Assembly: GCA_036785705.1 (NCBI GenBank)
Contig: JAWUZG010000071.1
Coordinates: 186,001 to 250,000 of the forward strand
From: Acanthornis magna
Lineage: Eukaryota; Chordata; Aves; Passeriformes; Acanthizidae
DNA: 64,000 nucleotides
Direction: 5' to 3'
The position numbers and the translations under genes are program-made. The stretch's first letter is position 1, and each line of letters starts with the position of its first letter. Below, piece after piece: positions 22,401 to 36,825 of the stretch. The notes below the pieces were generated by a model that saw only the letters and a list, made by a program, of their open reading frames with translations, did no database searches and was not told where the DNA came from.

Positions 22401-25400
22401 GTACACAAGCTAATTGCAGCTGCTTGGCTGTTAACATAGGAACATAGGAACATTACACTGCTGTTGTGATTGTGATGTCCTGTCTCTACCCTTCATAATA
22501 GCTTTCTTATTCTGGAAAATCTCTTTGAATGCTCTGTGGCCTGCTTACTTGAAAGCTAGTGGCAACCTAAGGTAGCCTAAGACAGGAGCCTCACTGATCC
22601 AGGCTAAATTCAGCATTGTTTACTTCTACCCTACAGCCAGCAAGGGCAAATATGAAGGTGTAAAGAATCCAGGAAAGAGGAGAGAGGAAAGAGTCTGAGA
22701 AATAGAGCTATGGCTTCTTCCTGTTATTTGGTTCTTTAGACAGAAAAAAATCATGAAGGTACAGATGTATGGGTCCTAATTAATGTTTTTTTTAGCCAAC
22801 AGTAGAAGGTAAAACCTATCCACACATGCTGATTCACTGAGTGGTTTCCAGTGCCTTTCAAAGTCAGACAAACAATGTGGAATTCTACAGAGATGTATAG
22901 TTCAGACTCCCAAGCCAGTGCTGCATAAAGTAGCTCAAGAAACAGTTTAAAAGTGTCAGCATAGTGCTGTGCAGGAGTTAATGGTCCCTGCTGAGACACA
23001 GGATTTATTAGATCTGGCACGGTGCTGTGCAGATATAATGTTTTCAGGTCATGAGGTACTGTGTTTGGGATGACGAACTGTGATTTGCTCTATGGGTGCA
23101 TAGATCCAGAGTGCCAGCTTGGGGGACTCATTCTCTGGTGGGGTTTGTTTATTCCTGTCTAATTATTACAGAGAGGCTCACAATAACTCTGGAAGAGCAC
23201 TCTGCTAAATGCATAAATGAAGCAGCTTCCAGTACTCTGCTGCAGGCCAGATTTAATTTAATTAAATTGCACCAGACGGCTACAGGAGTGAAGGGGGAGT
23301 GCCAAGAGGGAATATGTGAAGGAACAATCTCCCCAGCTGCTCTCACTTGTGTGACCACCAGTGTTAGAACTGGGCTGGAGATAACTGCACTGATTTTTAA
23401 GGTTGTGCTGTGAAAGTCCATCACAGAAAGGCTCTAGATATATCTGCATCTTTACCTCTCATGAGCAGCAGAAGAAGAGGAATGGAAGAAGGGGAATGGA
23501 AGAAAAGATCTGCTTTTCTTTTTCTTTCGATTGTAGCTTCCTTTTGCCTTTTTTTGTTGTCTTTTTAGAGCTTTCTGAGATAATTTGTTACAATTTTATC
23601 TCAGATTGGAAAATTTGGGCACCACTGATTCCTGAAGTACATTTTGCTTTACACCTCAGAGGTGAATGCAAAGAACTTCCTCTTGAACCCTTTGAACTCC
23701 TGGTTCATTCTGAAGAGCTACAAAAATTACTGCAGATAGTGTTTGGTAAAGGAGTGGGAACCTGAGCATGGGAAAAGAGTAACAGAAAGCAAGAATTGCT
23801 CATGATGAACAGGGCATCCCCACTCTGCATTGATTTTATATGGTACTCTACCCATTAAAAAGGAGTAGGTTTAAATAATTTTTTGAGCACAGTCTTAAAA
23901 ATAAATTAGCCTAAAATGAGTAGTAACATGTAAAAAGCAATGCAATACTGTGGAGGTATCTCAGTACTTTCCCTGTGTCAGTATAACATTCTGCACCAAA
24001 TGATCAAACATGGAAGCAGCTTTAATTATGATGGACACAATGCAGGGCCCCTTTGTGCAATGAGTCCTCTATCTTAAACATATTTATTTTGTGTGTCTAA
24101 ACTAGCACTGTTTAGATTTTGAAGGGGCCCCAAAAGTCTGTTTTAAAGTGTCCTCCACTGAGTTAGTATCTTACACCAGCTTTGCCATTTAATGTGAGTT
24201 TATCAGTTTGTGTTTCTTTTTACAGACTGAATCTGGTAAAAGGCTGTTGGAGTCCAAATGAGGCTGAGTTTATGCAGCCTTACACAGTGCCTTCAAGTTT
24301 GACACTTTAATCTTATGCTGTGCACATACATTTACTCTGTAGAAATGTTGCAGACACAATAGCAAACTTTTAGATCATGTTTTAAGACTATTCTTCTTAC
24401 AGAACTTGATTAGCTTGGCTGTTCATATATTTGTCCATTTTAAGCCTTTTACAGGTTTCCTGTGAGCATTCCTTGGCATTCTTAGCTGATCATACACAGA
24501 AGTGTGATGACTGCTGCAAACCTGGCACGAAGTCAGAGGTATCTAATTGCAAAAAGCAGCAGCAGTAGGGCACCAAAGCAGCTGCTTTACAGCATGTCAG
24601 ATTTATTAAAAACTTTGAGAAGTTCAAACAAAGGGCATGACTTGCAACTCCAGCATAGGTGCTTGAACTGTCATGGAGCATAAGATCACAGGGATTTCCA
24701 GTGACATCAGCATCCCATGTTAACACTGCGACTCTCCTTAGAGTGAACTCCTGATGAAAATGGCAGCCAGCTCTTAAATTACTCTGCTTCTCCATCAGAT
24801 ACAAATGTGAACATTTTGAATGGGTTGCCAACTGTGCTTATACAAAAAGTTCAGCACAGTAGAAAGTGTACAACAAAAACTGTCAAACTTTTCTTTGCTT
24901 AATTCATTGCTTTTAATGTTGCACAATGAAACCTTAGCTGTTGACTAGAGGCAAGTGCCAAGCAGCTTTGATCAGATCTAGCATAGCTGCCCTGAAGCTA
25001 GATTGCATCTATCTTTAATACTATAGCATCTTCAATGCTGACAAAGTTGCTACATTTATCTACTACTTGACATGACAAATGTCTAAAGGGTTTCTAAAAC
25101 AAAGCTACTTATAAACTACCAAAAAGATGGTTAAATTCCAGCTTTTTAGTTTTGCTCTGAATTTATGGACCAGATTATTTTGTTACCTCCTTATTTACCA
25201 TCTGTTCCTTATAACATCTAAACTAGAAGAAAAAGCTTCTGTTAGGGTTTGCAAAGAAAAACCACAATTTGGTCAAATATAGAGGATAATTTTAAGCATT
25301 GCACAACATTGTGCAGGACAGATGCACTAAAAATCAGTTTGCAGCTCTGCCATATAGAACTGAGGGATATATGAGTAGGACTATTAGAGTGTATTTACAA

Positions 25401-28400
25401 CAGGAAAAAAAGACATTGTATTTGACAACTGATGGCTGAAGAAATTTCTGGGCCATAGAAACTTGACAGATGAAAAATATCTACTGAGCAAGTCCTGTGT
25501 CAGGCTTCAGGTCATTGCTCTGGTTAGGCAACTGGAATAACTGGGGGAAGTTTTCTAGCTAAAAGGAAGCACTGCAGCAGAATGAACCGAGGTGAGTCCT
25601 GAAGCAAAAGGAAGCTGTTTGAAGATCATGACAGACTGTGTCAGTGTGATAATACAAATTACTGACGTTCTGATGTGAGGTCAGAATCAGTTTTTCATAG
25701 TCATTGAAGGTGATTCTATATATGTTCTCTCTGGGATGAATAGATGCTATCAGCTATAATTCCCAGCACTCAGCACGTGGTTATTCTGCCCCCAGACTTT
25801 GTTAATCGTGTCTGCAATCCAGTGCCAGCTTGAGCGTAGGCTGCAATAATTCCTCTTTTGAGAACAGGGGAAGCCAGTGGATCATGAGCCCTAGACATAT
25901 AAATGGAAAAATCCTAAGAGATAAAGTTCATTTTTTTCTTGCAGCTGTGGCAAGGAAAAAGAGAAGAGGATTTATTATTTCTGCAGAACTCAGAGATGAC
26001 CCAAAAACCAGCAAAGTGTTTTGAGAGAAGTTTTATAACATGCTGAATATTTCTTTCAACTGGAGTTTTTAAATTAAATAAGTAATTGTTCTTAAAATTT
26101 CAATCTCTAAAAAACAGTTGATTCATATGTCTTTTCCAGAATAATGTTTTTTGGGTGGAGTATGTTGTGAAATAATAATGTTTTACTTTTCTCTTCATTT
26201 TCTTCCAAACATCTGAATTATTTTTTTCAGGGAGATAAAAGTAATTCCATTTCTTTGGAAGAGAACATTCTCCCCGTTTTTTACAGCATCATAGGTTTGC
26301 ACTATCTGAACCTGTGACTCAAGCTTATAAAGCATTCACCTTCTAGTTCTTTGGGTGAGATACTTCTCTGGAATAGGTTGGTGATTTTTTATAGATGAAT
26401 TGCAATTAATCTCTCATAGCACTGATGAGTGTAAACTTCTTGATGGTTATTTCCAAAAGTCAGTAGTCCCATCAAAGTCAGCAAAATTTAATTGCAAATC
26501 TATCTGTTTTGTAATTATTACTTGTTCCACAAAGTAATGGGATCTTGGTACTTAAAAGTGAGTGTAAAATAGGAGCCAGAATATAACTAAGGTCCTTCGT
26601 GCTTCATTGAGCAATTTTAGAACTTCTCTTGAATTCAACAAAGGTCATCATAGAAGAAATTATAAAAAAAAAAAAAAATGCACTTTCCCCAACCAGCTGA
26701 GTATAGAATAAGAGTTTAAATAGTGTTGTTGGACTTGGAGTTATAACTGTCTGCATCAGTGTATGCACTTCAAAGCTGGGAGCAGCATGTTTCAAAACAA
26801 CCACTTAAAAATTATTATTCTTTTTTAGACAGTTGTTCAAGTCAGCATCTCTGTATCGTCTTTCAGGGCTATTAAAGAAGGGTGTGGATCTATTGATAGG
26901 AGTTTTATTTTTCTATGTGAACCAAAATTTCATCTAGCTGGACAACTGACTGTGAAAATTCTCTAGAATTGGTAGAGGCTCCATGTCAGCTCACTAGCAA
27001 CTGAAGGTGTGTCTACCTTTTGTACCACTTACAGTAATTGTTCTAATTGTCTCGTTCTAAGACAATAACAGACAAAAGAGTAGGGAAAGCTTTTTTACTG
27101 AGAACAGTGTGATGTGCAAACTTTTGTCTTCTCTCTCAATCAGACATGACTGATTTTGGAAAGACAGCTTTTTAGGGAGTGAAACTCTAATGCTGTCAGC
27201 GTGGCAATGTTTCTGCTGCCAAATGAAAGGTACAAATGCCCTGAAATCTGTAAGAGTATTTGTCCCTTGGGGACACTGAGGAAGCTCAGGTACTTCCTTC
27301 AGCAGAACTCTTTGAACTGTGAAAGTTGCCATGTATCACTTGTAGGAATTGTTATAAAAAGGCTTTACCTTATTACTTCCTAAAAGAATTTAGAGAATAA
27401 AGTAATAATGAGGACACTAATGGTAGTTCCTTATATTGCTTTATTGTGTAATTTTTGTCACCAGTTTCCTGATTTCTTAAAGCTCAGCTGCTGGGACCAC
27501 CACATAATAACACTTTTAATGTTTTAGCTGTTTTTCCAGTTTTTATAGCTGCAGGCAAAAGTTGGAGAAAATGGACACTTTGAATGTTTCAACACTGAAA
27601 TTAAATGAAAAGCGCTGGAAATTAATTGTTCCCTTAAAATCCAGTGGTTTTAAATTTTACTTGCAACTGGCTCATGATTTTTTACTCAGTGTGGTTGTCA
27701 AACTTTTACCTGACACCCAGCCCCAAAAGGAACATATTTAAAGGTGCTGGTTTAGGGTTTTCAATGTTTGCTAAAACACTGTGTCTCACTTAGGTATTCA
27801 TGTGAAAACGCTGATGTATTTCTGTATGAAAACATTTGGTTTTCATGGTATTTACTTAAAACCTAGTCAGCGGCAAAAACTCAAGCGTTATTAGTGAAGG
27901 AACACTTCAATGCTGTGATCTGGCATGCTAATTTGGGAAGATTAGAAATTCATATTCTCTGTTAAGCTCTAAAAAATGAGCTAATGCAATGCATTGTGAC
28001 TGAGCAAAATAATAGCTGGTAATTCACTTCCTTGGTTCCTGTCAGCAGTTTCATTTGTCTTGAATAGGTATAATTGTGTGTCCAAAAAGAGATTGCATGA
28101 AACCCAGTTGTGATATAGTCAGACTTTCCAAATCCTGTGTTAAGCACAGCAATTTCCTGCTTCAGATAAAAATACATCAGTCTTCAGTTATATTTACATT
28201 CTGCTAGTAAAAAGTAGCTTTCTTTTAAATGTGCTACTTGTGGTTCTTCAAAGCTGATTTGATTGAAGTTGTCCTGTTACAGTAGCGTTCACGTGACTAT
28301 GGTGTTCAGCTGAGCCAAAGTTAAAATTTAAAAAGCTCATTTTTAAGGGCTGTTGAAGGGCAGTGATGTCACTGCTACCTCAGGTATGAGATTTGGAAAG

Positions 28401-31365
28401 CAAGCACTTGCTGATTGTTTAACAGTCACGACTTGTCACAAGGGTCAGGTGTGGGAAGTTTCAAACCTAAGCAATTTTACAGAAAATGAAGTGATAATAG
28501 TTGCTGCCATTAGCCGTATGAGTCAGTAGTAACTCAGAGAAACATTGTTTATGCTTGGAAAAAGTTAATACTAAACAAGCTCCATAATCTCATCCCTGCT
28601 AGCAAACATATTTTCCCATTTAAAAGGAGCTAAAATGTTCTTATGGTGGTCTTACACTTCTGAAGATAAATGCAAGAAGTAGTTTGTGTAGTTTAGTGTT
28701 TTTCTGCCAGATTTATAAAAATAATGATAATAAAAATCAGATCTAGAGCTTCCTTGCTTTAGGCTTCATGCAATGTTTATTACAGTCTAGCTTTATTTTG
28801 ATGGAAAAATACCAGGAAATTGAGTATCTAATTGTGTATATAATGTTAAAATGTAGAAATATTTTTGTCTGAGTTACTGTACCTCAAAAGCCAACTTTTA
28901 ATATTCTGCTTTAATTTTTCTACCTCTCAACACATTTAGCTAAGCTATGGAAACTTAGATTTTGCATGTGCTTAGATTTTTTCTGATTAAATTTGGTATA
29001 TGTCATGTTATATATCCAGCTTACTATGTTATCCCCAAAAGCTAACACCCCCACATTAGAGCAATTGGGATAATAGTCATCTGTTTAGATGTAATGTTAA
29101 TACTAAAATGTATGTGTGCATGCACAGAACTAAAAGTGTTTGTGTGCTTCCAGGCTTGCTGGTATTTCCTAACTCCAGAAGATGCTTGCAGCTAGAATAA
29201 TTTTAATCTTTTGCTGTTGGTGCTTCTTTTAATACACAGCTGCTGTTGTTCAGGCTTTCAAAAGTTTGTTCCATAACATGTTTGTTATTATCATGCCCTA
29301 CGGAGTGCTGAGCACTTTTGAACATTTGCTACTGAAGAGTATTCTTTCAGAGGGATGAGCGTGTTCAGATTCCTCCAGCTTTTTTCAAAATGCCTTACTG
29401 ACTTCTAGTTGGACTTGCTGTTCTAAATCCCTGAGGGACTTGTGAAAATGTTCGTTGTAAAGTTAGTCTTTGCTGCTCAAAGTAATGGTATTGCAGAGCG
29501 TGGTGGGAGATTTTTGTAGTCTTATACTTCACACTAAAATTCAAGGTTATAAAATGCTAGATTGCAAATAGTCCCATAAAATCATATTCTCTCTATTTTT
29601 TTTTTTCTCAGAAGCAGTGTCCTAATTTATGAAATACTTCTGACTATGTTGCAGTTACACATATCAGCCCAAATGGGACAAATAATGGAGTGTCAGATGT
29701 GCTGAACACTCTGCAAGGAGCCGTCCCTGACTGTTTTAGAAATGGGACTTTGAAACAGTTTGGCAAAAAAAAGTTTTTGCACTATTCTTGGAATTGTTTG
29801 GTATCAGTGAAAATATACACAATTTACTTACAGGTATTTAATACTCTATTTTTGCAAGGCCAAAATCAAGGAATGGAATAGAAGGATAGAGGGTTTTATT
29901 TGTTGTAGCTATGTGTGAATTACATATTAGTTTGGAATAATGTTAGCACAGTATGTCTTTTAATACTGGATATTAACCCACAGCCCTAGGATCCTAACCA
30001 TGACCTCAAGAATATTTAGCTTTCTATATAATTGCAAAATTTCTTGACTATGATTTAATTTATCTTACCATTAAAAAGGGATGCAAAATCTCTCAAAATC
30101 ATGCCATAAGAACAAACTTTCTTCCTCCTCTCCTTTTGGAGATTCCAGTACTGTCTAAAAGCAGGACTTGCAGAAGCATATGAAAATATTCAAATTGTGG
30201 TTAATGGCTTGTGTTTTGTTTTGTATGACTATATTGCTATTGTACTGTGTATAATTGTGATACTTGATATACAGCTATTTTTCTACATGTCAAGATGTGG
30301 CTACTAAATAACCCTAGAACTCCATTTCTTGGATACTACAATAAATGATTTTCAATGGAATAATGCAGAGAGGAGACATCGCTGTTGCTCACAATGTGCA
30401 TTTTTCTTGGGACATTTCTACTTCTGGGTATTTTTTTTCATTTTTAATTTAGCTCTCTAACATAACCACAAAAAATTTGATATGTTTTCTTAAGTCCCTT
30501 GAGGAAAAAGAAAATTCATAGTATTTCATAATATTCCATTCAAATCATGCATAACTTTTCAGTCCTGTATTGAGACAAGATTTGATGTGCTTGTTTGATG
30601 GTGCAGCTCTCTGCTTGGGATGCTTGTACAAAGATAGATCCACTCTTGCACAGGTGGATATTGAAAATCGCAACTTCAAATATTCATGAAATTGTTGTAG
30701 TTTCACCCAGATGTCCATTTTTGAAGTTTCTGAGCTTATCAGACATGCATAATGATCTGAGTTTTCTGCCCTCCATAAAATAATTACAATATTTAATTAA
30801 AAAAACCATTATATTAAATTATTAATTACTTTATTTGGTGGATGATTACAAAAATCATCACTTTACAGAAATTCACCTAAATGCCAACATGTCATTCCTT
30901 CTGTCATGGCTCTGGTTGTGTCTAATGACTACCAGGCTTCTAACACTTTCCAGACCATTTCTGGACACCTCTGGCCCCCCGGTGTGTGCTTTGTTCTTCC
31001 TTCAGTTTTTGACACATTTCTCCATTTAACTATATTCTTCCCTACTTCCCTGGTTTACTTCTGCTTCTTATGCTTGTACGTTATTTTTCTTCAATAAACA
31101 GAGGTTTCCACTCTGTATCTCTCTTCTATTTACTCATTAATGCTTTAATTCACCTTTGCAATTTTGCAAGTTATCTTTCAACCTGTGTAAAATAAATTAA
31201 TTGGCGTAAATAATCTAGACTGATAATTTTTATCAGTCTGCCAGATAATTTTGATGTTCGGTGATGATGCCATTTTGTATTTCATAGGCAATCTAAGTGA
31301 ATGGGATATATTTACCTAATCTTTAAATAAGAGATCTCAATATATGTGTGTATTTGAGACAGCAA
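22401..31365. other. Intronic sequence with no recognised element (9 kb)
   Basis: This long AT-rich stretch shows no CR1, LTR or coding feature I can name. It contains a poly-A run of 15 at 26664-26678 and scattered short open frames, the longest being 120 codons at 23403-23765. The absence of repeats over 9 kb is noticeable next to the repeat-rich parts of the same intron. Confidence 0.65.
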
Positions 31366-31946
31366 TGTGGCATTACAGCCTAGAAGGTTAATGGTGTCCT
31401 ATGCTGCAGTAGGAGAAGTGCTGCCAGTGGGTTGAGGGAGATCCTTCCCTCCGCTCAGCACTGGTGAGGCCACAGCTGAGTGCTGTGTCCACCTCTGGCT
31501 CCCCAGGACAGGAGACATGGACATACAGGAGAGGTCAGTGAAGGGTTCCCTGAAAATGACTGAAGGCACTGGAGCATCTCAGCTGTGAGGAAAAGCTGAG
31601 AGAGAGGAAAAGCTGTTCAGCCTGGAGAGGAGAAGGCTCACAGGGATCTTAATAATGTGTAAATACCTGAAGGGAGAGTGGAAACAAAGCAATGGGTGTG
31701 AACTGAAACATGGGAGGTTCCTTCTGAATATCAGGAAACACTTTGTCACTGTGAGGGAACCAAGTCCTGGCACAGGTTGCTCAAAGAAGTCGTGGAATCT
31801 TCCACGCTGGATACGTTCAAAAGCCATCTGGACATAGTCTGGGGCAAATGACACTGCAAGGTCCTGCTTGAGCAGGAGATGTTGGGCCAGATGACCTCTC
31901 TTTTTAAGCTCAAAGTCCTTTCCAACTTCAGCCATTCTATGATATG
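31366..31946 (+). mobile_element. CR1 LINE 3' end, plus strand
   Basis: Key segments in order are AGAAGGTTAATGGTGTCCT, CTCAGCACTGGTGAGGCCAC, GAGACATGGACATACAGGAG, CTGTTCAGCCTGGAGAGGAG, TACCTGAAGGGAGAGTGG, CAGGAAACACTTTGTCACTG and the terminal CAGCCATTCTATGAT. This is the classical avian CR1 ORF2 C-terminus and 3' UTR. A block usually found after the CCTGAAGGGAG segment (the GCCAGGCTCTTTTCAGTGG region) is missing, so the copy carries an internal deletion. It lies in the same orientation as RSPO2. Confidence 0.92.
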
Positions 31947-34900
31947 CATAGTTGAATTTCAAATTTGAAGTGATGGTAAATTAATCAAAATTGTTATATT
32001 AGTTATCTTAAAAAACAAGAATGTTGCCAGAGGTAAAATTTTAATGGCTTTTTTAGTAATTATCTGGTTCTCCATTATTAATAGAAAAAAAAGGTGATGC
32101 AGCATGTGCTTTGGTGCCATGTAATTTAGAGCACCTGACATTTTAGTCCAGGTGAGGACATTGCTTTACCAGGGAAGGGCAATTTATGTGACTGGATGAC
32201 TGATGGGAAGCTGTACACCTCTCTGGAACATTGAGGGTGATTGTAGACCAAATTTCTGAGACTTGTGGAGCACTATTGAAAAAAAAAAAATGGGGAGAAC
32301 TTACCTAAGATTCATAATGCCAGCAAAATATCTGCAGTATACTTGACATAGCTGAAAGTAGAAAGTAGCTCTTTGCTATGCTGTGGTGGCTCTTTTCTTA
32401 CAACTGAGACATTTGTGTCTCTTTTCTACTATCCTAAAAGAATCCCTCTATTTTATACTAACACACTCTGCTACAATTATAATTAAAATCAATAAAATAA
32501 GTGACTAGAACCTAAAAAGATTCTGTCTGCCTTGAAATGTCAATATAGAAGCCTGAAATCCCTTAGCCACTTGGACTTTGATTTCTGAGTCAACCTACAT
32601 CTTAATCTTCTCAAAATAACATTTACAACTGAACATCTGCAGTTTTGGTGGTTGAGGCAAGGGGCACTTGTGCTTAAAATTCTCTTTTATAATGGTTATT
32701 AATCCCACCAGCATCTTCTGTGTATAGTTTCTTACTTCAAAAAGCCCAGAGGATTTGGCTGCATTATATTCCACTGCACATCTGCAACAAAGTGTTACCA
32801 TTTGCATTAGCACAATAGTTGGCTGAATAAGCTTGCCTCAGCACAGAATATTAACAGATGCCTTTCTCTTTTCTGACCCCATTTAATCACAGTGAAAACA
32901 ATTTTCTGTTTTCTTTCCCGAAGGTGATAGAAGTCTTTCTTCCGTGGGTTGTCTGATGTAGTCAGCTTGTAACAGGGTTCTTAACCAGTCATTTTATCAG
33001 AAATTAATGTCTCTGCATGCTTTCATGTTTTGTAGCTACCATCCTGGGCCAGTCTTTCCAAAATGTGGTACTTGAAAGCTATACGCAAAAATATGCAATT
33101 ATTTTTTATAGCAGTAAACCTCAGATAACTGAAATGCAGGCACTATGTGTCTGGTTTGTAAGGCATTTAAATTAGAGATGGAGTGATGCGCACGTTTTTG
33201 TATGAGACACTATGGAGCTACAAGCTTTTAAGTGGCAGCATCTTGATGGCTGCATGATGCTGTAAGTGGGCATTGCAAAAGAAGATTCATGACCTATCAT
33301 GTCAGGAATGGACCTGGCATTCAGGGCAAAGGATAATAAACACCCTGACTTTAATGTGAAAATAGTGTTATGGTGAGCTATACCTCCACTCTTTCTTCTG
33401 CTCTCTATTAGTCTAATCTCATACAGCAGTTGATATTTTCCTTTATTGTTTCTGGTCTCTCATGTCTCAGGCAATGCATGTGAGACTTGCACGCTCAATG
33501 CGTGTCTCATGCTTTTTTGATAAGCCTAGATTTTATACATTTTGAGTTTCATGCAAAGTCAGCTGTCCCTTTTGTACAAAAGAAATTTGTCCTGATCTAT
33601 TATCAGCTCATAAATTATGACCCAAAATGTCATAGTTACATGGCTCTAACCAGATTTGCAGGATTAGCATCATGAAGCGTCAGAGAAGTTCCTGAGAGGT
33701 GGAAGGTCAGGCTGAGGCTTTCACTCACAAGGGTTCTATCAGGACAAATATTCTTCAGCAGAAACCTGTTCCCAAGGCTTCCTACAGTAAGTGCCTCCAT
33801 ATGGCCAGGGACATGCCAGGCCTCATGTGTGTTAGGTGAGCTTCTTGTGAAAGGGACTGCATGTCTTTGTCCTACTTTTATACTCTTACTGACATGCTAG
33901 TTTTGGGCTACTGCTGCAATTGTGGTTTTGGTGGATCCGTGGTTGACCCAGAGCAGCCACTTCCATGTTTCTGTATTCTGATGCCACCAGCTGACTCTCG
34001 CAGCCCATAACATTATGCATGTAGGCTTTTAAGGATTTGTGAAATTTGAGGATTGGCGATTGTTCGAGACTTATGGCCAGCATGGAATGAACAAAATTGT
34101 GCTAGCGATAGTAACTTATATCTGATCTGTTGTTTGAAAGCTCAGTTACGTTTCCAAGCAGTAATTCTTGCGCATAAGAAGAGAATAAATCAGTTCTTCA
34201 AAGATGACCAAAATTTCATTGCTGGATGAAATTTCAGAAGGGGATCATTTATCAAAACAATGCTTTTGAGAAATGATGAGATCAGGCTAGTTAAGTTGTT
34301 CATTACGTAAATTATGGATGAAATCAATCCCATCTATTATAATTTTAAAAAGAATACCCTATCTTCCCACTTTTTAACATATTGTATTTTTCAGTGTTAG
34401 TTTTAGCTTCTGTTCTTGGCCTATTCATAGATCTGCAGCCCATTACAGTGGCGCCTGTCAGAGCAAATACTGTGAAAGTTTTGCCAATTTTTCTATGATA
34501 AACCATGTTTTCCAGGAATTCATACTTAATCATAAAAAATTCCTCGCAGTTGAGACTTGGCATGGAAAGTCTTGATTCACAAATATTTCACTTGTATGTT
34601 TATCCAGATATTCAAAAATAAATCAGTCATCTAATTTGTAGAATCAAAATAATGTATTGTTTAAAGATCAGAGAATTGTATTTGTTGGAAACAAATAATA
34701 TTATGATCACTTAATCTAAACAGATGTGTTTCCTGACAGTGAATAATTTCTTTTGCTCTTACCTTACAAATCACTCTTAAATGTTACTGTGTATTTTGTC
34801 AGTTGGGTAGATCCATAGTTTAAAATGGTCAAATTGTTTTCAGTATTCTAGAAATATTCAAATGTCTAAGATATTTTCCTTTGAAAAGCTGTGTATCAAT

Positions 34901-35939
34901 GAAAATTTAAATATATGAATAATTCTGTAACTTGTGGTATGATGTTGATATTACATCCTAATGTGTATTTTAAAACTTATTTTTTCTAGACATCATGCTT
35001 ATATTACTGGTGGCAGGATTTTTCCGTTCAGTTAATTACTTGTAAATAATGATTAATGCAAGTTGTGAATGTTCATCATGGAGATATGAGAGTCAATTTG
35101 CTTTGTTACTCAGGATGTTTCCATAGTTCTGATAGAGGCAAACTATAATACTGGCAATTTCTAACTAATAATCCATATGATTGTGCAGATTTAAATTGCT
35201 GAAATTGACAGACAAACCAGAAAGAAAAGCTTATTCTGTAGTACAAACATTTATTTTCAACTGTGTATTATTGCTTTATGTTTCCCGTTGAAATCAGGTT
35301 TGAGGAAAGAGCTATTATCTAAAGTTTACTTACACAGAAATGAAGAACAACAGAAATCCCATGTTCAAAGCCTGTATACGTGGAAAAAAAGTTTAAAGAA
35401 CAATAGCTAGATAGTGTCGGGGAGTAAGTAATTATTTGGCTTCATAGAAGGAAACTGGAAGATATTATGACTAACTGAAAGGAGAATAAATTCAGACAGG
35501 ATTTTGAAAGGAATCTTGTGAAGTCAGTAAATGAGAAGAAGAAAATGCTTCCAGTCTGAGTTAGAGAGAAGGAAACTGGCTATAATAGTGGTTTAATTGT
35601 CTCAGTAGAGAAAATAAACAATTGAGAGGATACTTGTAGCTAATTTGATAAGTATGTCACACCCTAAACGATCCAGTTGTCATCCACTATTAATCTTACA
35701 GAACAGCTTAAATCAACATATGGAAGAGATTGTGATGAATGTGCTGGCCAAGAAATGAGTATTTGTTAACATGATGAAATAATTAGCATTTGGTAAAGAT
35801 CAATCATACCTCAATGTGAGAAACTGATAATCACTTAGCTGAGCTCAGTCCACATTAATAGTTCCTTCCAGCACTCAAAACAGTATGAGCCAGTCCAAGT
35901 ATTAAGCCAAAGTCATACATTTGTGTTAATTTTCTTCCT
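31947..35939. other. Intronic sequence, nothing recognised
   Basis: AT-rich intron sequence. Runs of A (about 32279-32290) and small open frames occur, none with recognisable similarity. Confidence 0.65.
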
Positions 35940-36430
35940 AGTAGCTGGTACAGTGCTCGGATTTAGGATGAGAATAATGTCGATAACACACTTAGGTGCT
36001 GTTGCTGAGCAGTGCTTACACCAAGGCAAGGACTTCTCAGCTTCTCATGCTGCCCTGCCAGCAAAGAGTTGGATGGGCACAAAAAGCTGGGAGGGGACAC
36101 AGCCAGAACAGCTGAGCCCACCTGAACAAAGGGATATTCCAGACTATATGGCATCATGCTGAACAACAAAAATGGGAGGAATTGGCCAGAGGCTGGCAGC
36201 TGCTTCTCAGGGACTGCCTGGGCAATTGCACTGCATCATTGTTTTCTGTATTCTGTCATCATCGTTGTTGTTGTTGTTGTTGTTATTTCCCCTTCCTTTC
36301 CTGACCTATGAAATTGCCTTTATCACAACCCACGAATGTTAACTTTTTCCAATTCTCTCCCCCCATCCCATTGAAGAGGAGTGAGCCAATGGCTGTGCAG
36401 TGTTTAGCTGCCTGTTGGGTTAAACCATCA
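35940..36430 (+). mobile_element. ERVL-type LTR, sense orientation, degenerate
   Basis: The sequence follows a common avian ERVL-class LTR: TAGCTGGTACAGTGCT near the left end, AGGATGAGAATAATGT, GGACTTCTCAGCTTCTCATG, CTGGGAGGGGACACAGCC, AAAGGGATATTCCAGACTAT, a GTT microsatellite, ATCACAACCCACGA, TTCTCTCCCCCCATCCCA and the terminal GGGTTAAACCATCA. The TATA box and the ATTAAA polyadenylation signal expected in this family appear eroded: CAACAAAAATGGG and CTATGAAATTGCC stand at those places. The family assignment is from memory of avian LTR sequences. No target duplication was identified. Confidence 0.7.
36264..36284. repeat. (GTT)7 microsatellite
   Basis: Seven perfect GTT units lie inside the ERVL-type LTR, at the place where this LTR family has an ATT/GTT-rich stretch before its polyadenylation signal. 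Confidence 0.95.
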
Positions 36431-36732
36431 CTTGCATGTCTGTTTTCAGGACCTTATATTCCAGTCCAGGTGTTTATCACTCAGGCATCTAAATCAGAAC
36501 TGTAAAAATTGTTCCACTTGAAAACCAGCTGTAATTTTGAAGTTAATGAAGTCTAAAGGGTTCAGGTAAATATTTCATAGCTTCTTTATCTTTTGCAAAG
36601 AAAGTACAAACAGGGAGGTCGCATTCTTGGGAGACTGTTGGCACAAGAAACATGCCAGAAAACCTGCTAGTGTTTCAGGACAGTGTGACGGTGTTCAGAC
36701 CGGTGCTCTGGCTCTGTTTATTTTTATATAAA

Positions 36733-36825
36733 CATAGAGTGGTTTAGATTGGGAGGGACCTTAATGACCCTCTAGTTCCAGCCCTCCTGCCATGGCCAGG
36801 GACGCCACGCACCACACCAGGTTGC
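36733..36825 (-). mobile_element. Short CR1 3' end, minus strand
   Basis: The sequence reads ATAGAGTGGTTTAGATTGGG, GGGACCTTAATGACC, CTCTAGTTCCAGCCCTCCTG, CCATGGCCAGGGACGCCACG and ends near CACCAGGTTGCTG. This is a clear reverse complement of the CR1 3' terminus, truncated after about 90 bp. Confidence 0.88.
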
